From NCBI GenBank assembly GCA_018398765.1, contig JAHBMJ010005800.1:1057-65056 (forward strand): 64,000 nt of DNA, in the 5' to 3' direction. The notes beneath the pieces were generated by a model, which had not been told where the DNA came from, did not search any database, and saw nothing but the letters and a program-made list of their open reading frames with translations. The position numbers and the translations under genes are program-made. This DNA is from Chromera velia. Lineage: Eukaryota; Sar; Chromeraceae. Positions 48,479-60,122 of the stretch are shown piece by piece. Every line of letters starts with the position of its first letter. The stretch's first letter is position 1.

Positions 48479-51400
48479 ATGATGCTCCCCGTAGCAGGAT
48501 CTTCCCCGCCCTCGGCTGGGGCATCCGGCAGTCAGATGTCGTCAACTTCCAGGAGCCAGCACAGCACTTCCCCCTCAGTATCTGTTAGCGCATCCAGTCC
48601 TTCAGTGCCTTCTGTAGTGGATAGACGAAGGTGAGTGCGTGCATGCGTATCTTTCAGTCTGCTCGATGTTGAGATCTTTGAGCTCCTGTTGTTGTTCTGG
48701 TCGTCTTTTTTCTTCACATACAGACCATGGCCCTGCCCCCCCCCTTGTCTGCAGCTCTTCGGCTGTCCTCCACTCAGGAACCGGGACGGCATGCCATCTT
48801 GGTGCCTCACCACGCTCCACGCCCCGAACAGCTCCAACAACTCTCGTGAGCACGACAGGAAGGGGGTCTGCGTCTGCGTCTGTAAGCGCAACAACAAGCA
48901 GAACAAGAACAGCCACGGGCGTCAGCGTGGGGGGCCGGGGTTCAACAGGAAGAAGCGCAGCCAGTGGGGTGGTCAGCTCTCAATGATTAGTCATGCAACC
49001 GACCGTAGTATATAGCTAAACAGAAGACCGGAAGGAAAATGAAAGTTGGGCCCGGTAGTTTTCTTTGGCCCCAAGCTGCTGACGAATACCCAGATTTTCG
49101 ATCCATTTCTCTCCCTATCTGTCTGCCCCTCCCACACCACTCCTCTCCACCTCCATTACTCTCCCAGAGCCCCTTTTTCTTCTTTGTATTCTGCTTTTCA
49201 GTTCTCTGTCTGTTTCTTCTTTCGAGAAGGACCGAAATTAGAGAAGCACATGGCCTGTCTGTGTGTCTGTGTCCGCATGTGCGATTCACTCTCGGCATTT
49301 CACTTCGTTGTGCCAACTTCGGGCGGGAAGAGAGAGACAAGGGGGGGAAAAAATTGTGACAGACAAATTGCGACGAGAGGGCTTTGTCTTCTTCACTGAT
49401 CGCCAGGCCAAAAAGAGATTGAAGGAGTCAGACAGACAGATGAAGATGTGCGTGTACATATTCACACCCACAGAGTGCTAGGGGGAACAGCAATACCTGC
49501 ACAGGCTCAAGTGTCTATTCCTGCCGAACTTCACTCTGTCTGTGCGCTTCAATGCGAATGTATCGTGAGTTCCCCTTCTCTGGTCATTTCTCGATCCCGT
49601 ATGATGTGTTCTTTCTTTCTCTTTCCCTGTCTTTCTCGTTGCATGTCTGCAGCGGAAAACAGCCGCAGGGTCCCCTGTGTTCGCCTCTTCCCCTATCCAC
49701 TTTCGACAGCCGTCGCCCCTGTCGCCCCCCGGTTTTCGAAGACGAATCCTCACCCCTGCAGACCATCACCTCGCTGCGCAAGTTGACGTCCTAGGGCGTC
49801 TCCGGAGCCCCCGCTCTGCCGCCTCGTCGCGTTCCCCTTCGCCCTCCCGAAGAGCTGACAGCAGGGCGGGCAGCAGAGGCAGGAAGCAGACCCCTTCTCA
49901 GGTCGGCAGACGGACAGACAGTACAGATACAGAAAGTGAACACTAATTTCACAATCATGAATGCCCATTCCACTGGCAGAGGGCCCGAGAGGCAACCTGA
50001 GAGGTGCGTGGTTGAAAGTATGGATTCATTTTCATACAGTATTCTTTTGTCATACAGAATTCATTTTCAAAAGAGTTCTGTGTGAAAATGAATCCATACA
50101 GAGAGGCAACTTGAGGGGTGCGGGGTTGAGAGAGAGAGAGAGAGACGTGAGGAAACGCCAGCCAACTAATAAGAAAAATGGATTGGAACTTTTCCTTCCT
50201 GTTTTCTTTCTGTCTGTGCAGCACGGGGGAATGTCCTCTCGATCCCCAAGCACTCGAAGAAGTCGAGCGGAGAGAGGGAAGAAGAACAAGAAGAAGAAAG
50301 ACACACAGAAAGGGGGGAAAGACTCCAGAGGGGGAGGAGAGAGTTCCGTCTCTCCGTCTGCAAGGAGAGGTCTGATCACTCCAACCTCCCCGTCCTCTCC
50401 TCTGTTCATGCCTCCAGGGGAAACCAACCCCCTCCTGTTGAATGGAGACGGAAACAGAGACGGGGAAGCCCCGCAAAGCCCAACACCAGAGGCTGCAAGG
50501 AGACGCCGGATGTTAGAGAGAACTGCCGAGACGCTCTTTGAGGTCGGGTGGCCTGCTTGCCTCTCTTCTATAATGAGCTTACATATCTCTTCATTCAGAG
50601 TGTAGACAAAGAAACGAACGAAACTTTGGATGAAGAGGCTGCATCCCCGTTGTCTGTTTGAAAACTGAAAAGCTGCATGTGGGTTTGTTAGGGAGCTTGA
50701 TCAATGACAGCCTTCCAGCTTCCTTCAGATTGGAAATGGACACACGAACGGACACACTGCAACTCGCTTCACGTGCTCAGATTCTCTCTTTCTTTTTGTT
50801 TCTGCAGGTGAGCCAGTGGGTTTGTGCGTCTCTAGGGTCTTCGGGAGTAGACGAGGGATGGGAATCCCCTCCTCGTAAATCCAAACAACAAACAAATCCC
50901 TTAGATGAGGCGGATGAGAGCTCGTTCGTTGCAGCAGTGGTGGCTGTGTTTAGGGGTGGGAAGGGCAGGACGGTTATTCCCTCTCTGACTGAGGCGTCTT
51001 GGCTCCGGTGGCTCTGCTCTCTGCGGTACAACGCGCGGGAGGCTTCCCGTCGTCAGCAGCAGCAGCAGCAGAGGGATGCCATGTCAGTGTGTGTTCCGTC
51101 AACGTTATCCCGAACGTTCGTGAAAGAGAAGAAAGAAACCGACAGCACGTCTGGAGAGGGCGACGATGCACCCCGATTCGGAAGTGGACAGTCGGGGGTG
51201 ATGATGAGGAAAGGAAGAAAGGATGGCAGCAATGCTGTGAAGGATGAAAGCAGTACAAACTTTGAGGCAAGAAGCATAGCCCTCCAAGTGGTGGCCGAGG
51301 ACCTTCAGGGACAGGTCGAGAGGCAGAGAGAGGAGATCAGAGCGCTGAAAGCGGAGACGGAGAGACTGCGATCTGCCGCATGGCGTCTTGAGGGGAGTGG

Positions 51401-54400
51401 GGGGACGCAAGGGGTGATTACAGAGAAAAAAGAATCCCAATCCAGTCGGGAAGACCCTCAATGCCCTTATGGAGGGCGGTCCCCTACAAAGAAACTCCAA
51501 GACCCTCTTGCCCACCCCTTTTCCGATGGCGCCTCCCTACCGTCTTCTTTCCTGCCCTCAGGCGTCTCCTCCTTCCACCACCCCTCCGCACTCTCCTTGC
51601 CCCCCCCTGCTGCGCACACACATGCACATGTAGACGAGTGCGTCAATATGAGGTCGAGTGCGAAAACGTCAAAGTCTGTCGAGAATGCTCGGGCAGCTGC
51701 AAGGCAGCAGCAACGGCTGCGGTACGTTGAAACGCTGCAGACACAACTTAAGGAAGTCCGAAAGCAGCTTGCTGAGTACGCTCACGTGTTTGCCCTCAAA
51801 AAAGGAACAGGAGGAGCTCCGCCCCCCCAGGCTGCTGCTGGTGGCAACCATCAGACCCAGCCTGTGGTGGCCTCCTCTCCTTCACAGGCCTTAGGAGGAA
51901 GGGGGTTGAGAAAGAGCGCGAGTGCAGAGGCTACGGCAGGGCAGACTGAGACAGAGATCTGCAACAGTCCTATGGGCGCGCTTCGAAGATTCAATTCTCA
52001 ACCAGGTGCGTTTCCAGAGGCTGAGAGGAGAGAAAAGAAAAACGTCTCCGTCTCCTCCTTGAAAAGAACGGTCCTCCCGCCCCTCTCCAATCATCAGCCT
52101 GTGGGTGACACGGGAGCTGTCGTGACGCGTGCAGTACCGGGTTTGCCTGCAGACCCTAGCTGTGTGTCGGGTTCCGGCATCGGATCGGGGGAAGTGGGGG
52201 TGAGGGGGACATCGTTTGGGGATATGGTGAGCGGTCAGAGGACTCCAACTGTTGCTGATGCGGCCCCTGTCTCGGTAGGGGGACTCAGAGAGAGGGGGGG
52301 GGGGNNNNNNNNNNNNNNNNNNNNNNNGGGGGGGGGGGTCGGGGACTTCGATCGGTGAAGGGGGGGCCTTGGGGGCACGAGTTGGTCCTGTCTGTCCGAC
52401 TGGGCGGCTTCCCAACATTGTGGTCGGTCTGTTTTGTTTTGTGCAAACGGTGCTCCCGGTTTCTGTTAGCATGGTTGGGTAGATTTCGGTTTGCTTTGTG
52501 GCGCATAATTATTGGCTTCCTTTGCATCATTCTGAGCTGTCTCCCGCAATTTGAAAAGAATTCACGTTCTCTCGCTTTCTTTCTTTCGGTCCTTTTGCCC
52601 TCTCCTTGAGTTTCTGTAGCGAGAATTTTTGCATGGATTCATTTTCATACATGAACATTTTCATACGTGACAATTGTATCTCCCACGAAAATGAATCCAT
52701 GCATGAACGGCCCTTTTGCCCTCTCCTTGAGTTTCTGTAGCGACAATTTTACGTGAGATACGAAAGCTGAGGGCGTCCTTCGATCAGTTCGAATCGCTAA
52801 TCTAGGATTAGACAGGAATCAGACCAAGAAGAACAATTGACAAAAGTGGTCCTTTTCTGTATGCAGCGATTGGTGGATGAGTTGCAACGATGCCGACGGA
52901 AGCTGCGTGAGTTTGAGCGGCGACGCGAAGAGACGGACAGACAGTGGGGGAGGGTCGAGGAGGAAAAACTGTTCTTACAGTCGCAGGTCGCCCTCTTGCA
53001 GGGAAGGGGCGACAAGGCTCAGGCGCGATACAGGGAAGGACTCAAGGCGGCAGACGAGCAAATGCTGCGAGTTGCAAAGGAAGCCTCAGAGGTGTGCGGA
53101 GTGCCAGAGAGAAGCAACGCAGACTCAGAGGGGGGGGCTGCGGGGGGGGGTGTTGGGGCTGCAGACGGGGGACCTGCAGAGTCTGCTGCAGAGGCTGCAA
53201 GAGAGAGACGGGGAGGGGCGTCCGCCTTTCTGACGAAACGTCTTGAGGCTTTGACAGCCGAAAAGAGTGCTTTGCAACTTCAGCTAGCAGATCACCAGGC
53301 CAAATGTGATCGTCTGGCGAGTGAGGCAGAAAAGGAGAAGTTCAGAAGAGAGGTGGCAGAGAAAGTTTACGCAGAAGCAGAGAGTTCACGCTGTGAGCTG
53401 GAAGGTTTGAAGAGAGAGGGGTCGATAGGTCGTCTCGAGGCGTGGCAACGCGCTTTGTGGGAGGCTCAGGAAGAAATTGCGTTGTTGGAGAGGGAGGTCG
53501 GAGCGCAGTCTGAGCAGATTGTTCGGTTGACATCTTTCGGGTCTGGTTGCAATGGCATCGACAAGGACGGAGCTTTCGATGCTCTAGCGCGTGAGCTGAA
53601 GCGTTACCGAGACTCTCTCTCAGATGTTGAGGCCCAGACAGCAGACTTGAGTCACAGACTGAGGGAGACTGACGGTCGTCTGTCAGAAGAGAGGAGAAAA
53701 GGAGCAGCATTGGTCAGTTGGTGGGTCGGTCTGTAATGAACTCTCCTCTCGTCTCTGCTCTCTGTCTCCTCCCCTCCTACCTTTTCTTCGTTTTCTCGTT
53801 TTTTTTCTGGCTGAGTGACTATGTATAGGGGTGTTTGGGAGGCTCTCTTTATTTGTCCTCAGGCGTTGAAAGAGAAAGAAGAAGAGTTTCCCAAAAGATC
53901 TGTCTGACCGACAGTTGCATGATCAAAATGAAGTGAAGTGGAGGCAATAATGGTCTGGTTGTGGGTCTGGTCTTTCTTTCTTTCTTTCTTTCTTTCTGCT
54001 CTCTCTCTCTCTTTTTCCTTTTCTTTTCGTGTCTCCGTCTCCTGACTTTGCTTTTCTCTTCCTTTCCACGAAGGGTTATGGTCCTTTTGCGCCGACTTGT
54101 CTTTCTTTCTTTGTGCATTCTTTGGTTGACTGGTTCATTCAATCGTTATTTGTTTCCTCCAACCAACCATTCGATCGATCAGTTTGTCTTTCTACTCTTG
54201 TTGGCCTCTCTGGTGGTCGGTCTGTTTGCCTGTGGATGCTGGTGCAGAAAGAGAAACTCAGATCTGCCTTGAAGCTCCGCGACTCCTTCCTAGAACTTGT
54301 GAAGAAGACGGGGGGGGCACCAGAGGGACTAGTCACGGGGTCTCCCCCTAGGAGCCCTCCAAGCAAACACACCTACGCCTTTCTTCAGTCAGGGACATCA

Positions 54401-56377
54401 CACACGCATTCCCCAACGAGAGCAAACAAAGAGGCCTCAGAGGGGCATGACGTCTCGGGGACACCCGAGGCAGACTCCTCCCCTCCCCCTTCCCCCTCCA
54501 AGCGAGTCCGTTTTGTTCTAGACCAAGCAGCAGCAGCAGAGGGGAGAGAGGAGGTCGGAGACAAAGAAGAAAAACAAAACGGGTGGGGAGGGTGCTCCGA
54601 TGCGATGGAGAAGACCATCCGACCAGGGGGAATGTCCAGAAGCAACTCCCCCCCTCTTCCACTTGAAAGCGGAGTGGACAGAGACGAGGCCCCCCTTCCT
54701 TCTGACTCAGAAGCCATCTTTTTCGATTCCTCTCTGGACGACTTAGGAGACCCTCTGCAGCTCCCTACAGCAACAGGAACAACAACTGGAAGTGCGGCGT
54801 TAGAAGGGGAAGGAGGGAAGCGCCTCGTTGTGGAAGGGGGGAGACAACGTCAATCCCGTCGAGCGTCCCGACGAGCCGAACGTCTGGAGGCCGTCAGAGC
54901 GCATCGTTCCTTCGTATTGGACCGTTTACGTGAGAAGAGAGACAGGCACGAGAGGTCGCCTGAGGGGAGACAAGGAACCCCCCCTCCTGCTGAGGTTCTG
55001 TTCCTGGAAGATGATCAAGAAAAAAGAGGAGAAGGGAAAGGGTCCCGAAGTGAGGACATACCAGGCTTTGCGACGGATACAAACTTCCCCCCCCCGTCTC
55101 CTACAAAGCCTTTGAAGAGCGCTTTGCGTTCTCCCCCGAAACAGAAACAATCCGTTTCTTCCCCATCTTCTCCTCCTCCTACTGGGGTAGACGAGAACTC
55201 TCAAAAGGTTCCACATGCAAAAGAAAACAATCAGGGGGGCTCCCCCCCTCCCGCACTGCCGGAGTCGGGCGGTGACGATGCCGACTTGTTGGCTTCTGTT
55301 CTGTCTCGTCTGAATGGGGGCGGGTCTAGTGGAGAGACTGAGACGGAGTTGTTCGGAGGGGCGTGGCAGAGGCAGAGAGAGAGACAACTTCTTCTCCCAG
55401 AGAGCAGAAATCCTTCTGACCTCTGGCCAGCCTCCAGACAACCTCTAGGGTTTCCTTGTGACGACGGGAGGGCATCACGGGATGGGGGGTTGGGGGGCAG
55501 TTTGGTTTCACTTTCCGGGGGCAGGGCTGCAAAGCCGCAGTCTCATGTCAGAAGGAGTTGGGTAGGAGATTTATCGAGGTCGTCAGGTTCCTTCTCTGTA
55601 GGTCCCCCCCGGTCTCTTCCTCCGACTTTCCTTTTCCCCTCTGCTCAGGGGGAGGAGCATGGAGAATTCCACAGAGGCGGTGGGAGGGAAGGTTCAGGAG
55701 GATTGCTTCCATTTCCTCTCCCCTCTCCTCAGTCCCCCCAACCTCTATGCGAACGCACACTCTCATTTGACGACTCGGCCTCCGAACACACACAAGCACC
55801 AGCAGAGAAAGACAGAGACAGACAAAAGGAGGGTCATCTGAGAGAGAATCTGCACCAACCCTTGCCCCCCAAACCCCAGCTGCAATTTCCACACGCTCTA
55901 GATCCATACGAGCCCTATGAGGACTTCCCTGCAGTCTCCCAATTTCCCTTTCCCTCTGAGCCCATTTCGATTCAAAATTTCAACAGACGCCCTAACAGTT
56001 CCGGGACCCCCCCCAATGGCACGAAGGTCGAGTACAGACCCTTCACCCGGCCTCTGCCTGATGGAAATCTGGTCACACACTCTCAGCAGACCCATCCGGT
56101 CTCGCCCCCATCCGGCACCTCCCCACCCAGATCGATTTCAGGAGACCCAAACCCTTCCACAGGTGTTTCAGAGGAGTGCGAGATGGACTCCGACGGCACC
56201 CGTCGATGGCGCACGATTCTTCCCTCTTCGCTCTCTGCGATGAGGAAGGACGACCTGGCAAGGGAGGCTGAGGCGAACCGGGTCAGGGCAGCGGGTGGAA
56301 GGAGCAGAGAAGTTAACTCTGCCGGTGCGTTCTTTCAAGCAGACGAAGAGCCATACGAGGCGGAAGAACTGAATTAA
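48479..56377 (+). CDS. Gene B: large coiled-coil, Ser/Pro-rich protein (about 1840 aa)
   Basis: No family recognised. Proposed exons: 48479-48630, 48755-48971, 49407-49447, 49505-49564, 49653-49901, 50222-50542, 50808-52274, 52867-53712, 53863-53901 and 54248-56377. Phases agree throughout except around the two tiny exons at 49.4-49.6 kb, which are tentative. The N-terminal part is Ser/Thr/Pro/Arg-rich (SR- and SP-type dipeptides at 49740-49890). Two coiled-coil regions are clear: about 51290-51375 (QGQVERQREEIRALKAETER) and 52867-53700 (RLVDELQRCRRKLREFERR and following heptads). The last exon is disordered, rich in SPP/PSP motifs (SPPRSPPSK, SPSKRVRF) and ends acidic (EEPYEAEELN). A cytoskeletal or basal-body scaffold is a guess from composition only. 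Two introns hold hairpin elements, and an assembly gap lies just after exon 7. Confidence 0.65.
49987..50131. mobile_element. Hairpin element 1 with 31 bp flanking direct repeats (gene B intron)
   Basis: A perfect 17 bp inverted repeat, GTATGGATTCATTTTCA (50018-50034) and its complement (50083-50099), encloses a 48 bp loop with sub-repeats. It is bordered directly by direct repeats GAGAGGCAACCTGAGAGG... (49987-50017) and the matching 50101-50131, 27 of 31 identical. The same hairpin core occurs at 52.6 kb between unrelated flanks. Confidence 0.75.
52305..52327. other. Assembly gap (23 N) in poly-G
   Basis: Bordered by G runs of 10 or more on both sides. It lies just after the proposed donor of gene B exon 7 (GTAGGG at 52275), so reading frame across it is not required. 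Confidence 0.99.
52588..52751. mobile_element. Hairpin element 2 with 43 bp flanking direct repeats (gene B intron)
   Basis: A 16 bp perfect inverted repeat, GCATGGATTCATTTTC (52631-52646) and its complement (52687-52702), sits between two copies of a 43 bp sequence (core CCTTTTGCCCTCTCCTTGAG) at 52588-52630 and 52709-52751. The core TGGATTCATTTTC is shared with hairpin element 1 while the flanking repeats are unrelated. Confidence 0.75.
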
Positions 56378-57852
56378 TCAGTTCAGGATCTGAGACTCTA
56401 TCTTCAATAAGTGAGACTTAAACTAAAACTTCTAGTCATTCATTTATGTCATTTTTTACTTTTTTTCATTAATGTAATTAAGTTTTTTACATGAACAATT
56501 TCTAGAACAAAGTTATAAGTATAGAGCAAATTCCTAGTGAATTCAACCAATTACAAGTAGTAAAGCTAGTTTTAAAATGTGGAGTCAATTTGTGAAGTCT
56601 TGTTTTGATTAATTGATTGATTGATTGATATGTTCCACCCTAGGGCCTTCCCGCTATGTCTATCTATCGTCAGAGCTAGCAGGGCGGGGCGTTCCCCAGC
56701 CTAAGCTGAGGCATCAGACCCCGCCTTCGGGGCCCGCCAGAGTCTGTTGCACTGGCCGCTGCTGCATGATTGTTCGTTGTTCGAGCCACGGCTTTGGATC
56801 CGTGTTGGCTTTCCAGCCTGAAAATCGATCTGAAACGAGAAAGTTTAGGGTTCAATTTCTAAAAAAATATTTCTATTTATTTTCTAATTGATTTTTTGAT
56901 ACTTTTAATAACTTTTAACATTACTCAGTATTACTCATGTTTGATAGAAATAACGAAAAATCTTAAAACCATTCAATTAGAAATTGGACTCAAATGTTCA
57001 ATGTCTTAGAAATTCAATTTCTGTGAATGAATTGAATATAATTGAATGAATTGATGTGGTTGAAGCCGGGGAGCGACCACTTAGGCTTTCACCATCATCA
57101 TTCTATCATTTCTTTATTTTTTAGGGATAATGGTTTTTATTCTCACATACACTGTATGCATATCGCTCTTCTTAGTTTTGAATTAACTAGTCTTATGAAT
57201 TACTTAACCATTCACGCCAAGTCGCCTTCCTCTTCAGGGGCCTGTACTGCGGCCACTAGTGGCCACGCCTCCTGCTGTAGCCACTTCTTTATCACTTTTG
57301 TAAGAACTTTTCTATCACTTTTCTAACATTTTTTTCAGGGCATGCAGCAGGCTGAGAGTCTGCCACAATACAAAAACACAATACAATGCAACCGCGCGGC
57401 CGGCGGCAGATCGAATTGAATTGTTCCATGCAGTGTTCCACGCGCGTGACGCGCCGTGCCGGTATGCTGCCCGCGCCGGCTCCATGGCAGTCTCACTCGA
57501 TCAGTCTCCTGTCAATATATCTGTCAATATCTGTCAACGTCTTTCAGCATCTTTCAGTTCTGAGACATTGATATGTGTGTCAGTTGGATGCTTCAACAAT
57601 CCATTGATCGAGCACAGCTCTCCCGTGCAACTACTTCCGATTCGTATTGACAATTCGCCACTCAGCAAAGTGCGCAGTACTTTTCTCGTCTCGTACAGGG
57701 TACCCGTCTCGTCACTTTGCATCGATCTTGCCCGGCTGGCTGGGTATTTGTCTCCCCATCCTCTCCCTCTTTCGTCTGCTGGTTTGTGTGCAGTTGGATG
57801 ATCCTTGACGTATTTGTTCCGTTCCGATTCTCATCATACATTGGCAGAAAGA
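56378..57852. other. Intergenic region between gene B and the membrane-protein gene
   Basis: AT-rich at 56400-56620 and 56860-57200, with an ATTG tetranucleotide tract at 56608-56630. A GC-rich island at 56640-56850 contains a CCCCGCCTTCGGGGC hairpin (56719-56733), possibly a SINE-like fragment. 57850 and upstream is probably the promoter/5' UTR of the next gene. No coding gene is seen. Confidence 0.5.
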
Positions 57853-58569
57853 ATGACAGGAAGGAAAGTGTACGGATACGAGACGGTGGAAACAACAGAC
57901 GAGGAACTTCCTGAGGGGAGAGTGGTGCATCATGGGAGGGACGGAGGGGACGGGCAGGAAGAGGAGCTGAGCGATCTCCGTGCGGCTGCGGAAATGAGGA
58001 GATGGGAGACGACGATGGAGAGACTTGAGTGGGTCTGGATGCAGATACAGGCGGTCGGATGGGTGGCTGCGTCCATTGCCGTACTCTACTATACCAATCT
58101 TTTTCGTGTCATCTGGGAATGTCCAAACGTCCATGGGCCTGTTTTTTGGATCGCCCTTTTGTCGGGACTATGTGTGGCCCTGGCATGTCTGTATGCTGGA
58201 ATTGTGGTTCCATTGTTTGGACTCCCTAATGTTTTCGACAAACAGAGCCCCCACTTCCACCCGACCTACCAAGCCCTTCTGGCAGTGATGGGGCTGAGCA
58301 GCTACTTGGGTTTTCTGTGGTCCCTTTGGCCTGTGTGGGGATGGAAAACGCCTTTCCTTCAGGTGACCCTGCTCCTGGGGTTTGTGAACCATGCACGTCT
58401 GATTCCGCTCGGTGACAAATACATGCTTGCCTCCTTGTGCACATGTGCAGTGGTTCTGGCAGCAGTAATGACCGCGCACTTTATTCCTCATGAGGGACTG
58501 TGGCATGACTCCGCAGCCTGCTCTTTACAAGAAGAGCAGGGAATCGGGGGACGAGATTTCGGCTCGTGA
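57853..58569 (+). CDS. Small multi-pass membrane protein (TMEM128-like)
   Basis: 238 aa from MTGRKVYGYETVETTDEEL (the in-frame ATG 16 codons upstream is less likely because the sequence before it resembles 5' UTR). The acidic/polar N-terminus of about 65 residues is followed by at least four hydrophobic segments: VGWVAASIAVLYYT, VFWIALLSGLCVALACLYAG, ALLAVMGLSSYLGFLWSLW and MLASLCTCAVVLAAVMTAHF. The first segment (W-x-A-S-I-x-V-x-Y-Y-T) and the segment spacing recall the TMEM128 family of ER/Golgi membrane proteins; that assignment is tentative. An AATAAA lies at 58681-58686, about 110 bp after the stop. Single exon in this model. Confidence 0.7.
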   Translation: MTGRKVYGYETVETTDEELPEGRVVHHGRDGGDGQEEELSDLRAAAEMRRWETTMERLEWVWMQIQAVGWVAASIAVLYYTNLFRVIWECPNVHGPVFWIALLSGLCVALACLYAGIVVPLFGLPNVFDKQSPHFHPTYQALLAVMGLSSYLGFLWSLWPVWGWKTPFLQVTLLLGFVNHARLIPLGDKYMLASLCTCAVVLAAVMTAHFIPHEGLWHDSAACSLQEEQGIGGRDFGS

Positions 58570-58826
58570 AGGGAAGAGAAGAGAGACCGGTTTGGATATG
58601 TACGGAACTGGATTTGAATTTGTTTACATCGGTGTGAAAGAGAACCATGCCTCTTTTGAAGCCTGAAGATGCACGTGTAAAATAAAAGAGCCACTGCGCT
58701 CGTGTACTTGTCGAATTCGGCTTCTGTTTCCCTCCCCCCCTTTTTACTTTCCTTTCACGTCCCCTTTCTCCAAATTCCCTGTCTTTGCTTGCTTTCTTTC
58801 GTCCTCTCTCTCTCTCTTTCGCTCTT

Positions 58827-58869
<43 letters not shown>

Positions 58870-60122
58870 TTGTTTCTTTATGTTCGCCCTGTTTGTTTCT
58901 CCTTGCACTTCTCTCTTTCTGTGTTTCTTTTTCTTTCCTTTCTGTCACATCTTGTTTGTCCCGCGTCCCCCCTCCCCCGTCTCTCCCCCCTCCCCTCTTT
59001 CTCCCTGTTTTCCTTCCTTCCTTCCGTTCCTTCAGTTAACATATTTTTATATTTTTTTAAAACATTTGAACCGACGTTGAACGCTGGTTAGGAGGAGACC
59101 TTTCTACAATCAATATTTTTCTCACGTATAACCCCTAGTATAACCCTCAAGTATATTGGCTCATTTTTGGGAATTGGGGTAAAGTGGAAGGCATTACGGG
59201 GCCCCTTTTCGTAGCTTATTTCCCCCATTTATACCCGAATTTAGCTAGCAATTTAGTAAAAAATATTTTAAAAGAGGTCGTCTTTGGTTTTTTGATCAGT
59301 TGTTGTTATGATAGGATAGGATAGGATTTATGTCTTGAAGATTGGCCTCCTGCGGCGGGAGTCCTGCGTCAATGCCGAGCGTTTAATTGACGTGCGGCCC
59401 AGCCCGGGCGTCCAGGAAAAGGACCAGCCCAAGCATATACACCTAGGCATACAGGCATCGGACCTAGCATCAGACCTTCCTGACCGACGTTATGTGTCAA
59501 GCAGTGTCATACTAAGACTGCTAGGTGTCATGTGAAAACGATTATCAATTAATTGATCTAACTAAAAGAGGTTAACTTGCTGGTAGCTGTCTTAAACTCT
59601 GTATTAACTATAGTGTACTGAATTTTTTTGTTTTGCATCCCTTGGCATCCCTCTTCTATTAATGCAGTGACTCAAGTCTGAGTCCTCCTTTATACTAGCT
59701 TTTATGTCAGCTGCAGCAAGCGCCTCATCTCTCTTCCAACGACTCTTGGGCCCTGAGTACGCTAAGAGAGAGAAAAAATCGTGAAAACTTGGCCATACAG
59801 TCATTTCACGTGCTTTATTGCGCCCGACTCCCCCCTACTAAGCCATGGCTTCCCTCTGTCTGCCTTTCAAGAGATGTTTGAGGTGTGCATGGCTTTTGTT
59901 TTCTTCTTGCTGAGGCGATCTGCATTCTAGTCTGCATTGCTTTGGTCTGTCTCAATTTTCTGCGGCTCTCCCAGCCTGCCGACGGAGCATCACCCAGACA
60001 ACAACGTACAAGGAGAGGTGTGCCTTCTGCCAGTGACTTGCATGTGTACCTGCCTGGCTGTGCAGGGTGTGTGACAGAGCACGTAGAATAAGCAGAACAC
60101 GCATGTTGTTTATCTATATGAT
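58570..60122. other. Intergenic region between two convergent genes
   Basis: Contains the 3' UTR of the TMEM128-like gene, a (TC)n microsatellite at 58805-58868 within a pyrimidine-rich tract to 59030, and AT-rich sequence. A GC-rich segment at 59340-59480 somewhat resembles the island at 56.7 kb. 59815-60122 is probably the 3' UTR of the minus-strand reductase gene. A 66-codon minus frame at 59804-59604 has no recognised domain. Confidence 0.5.
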
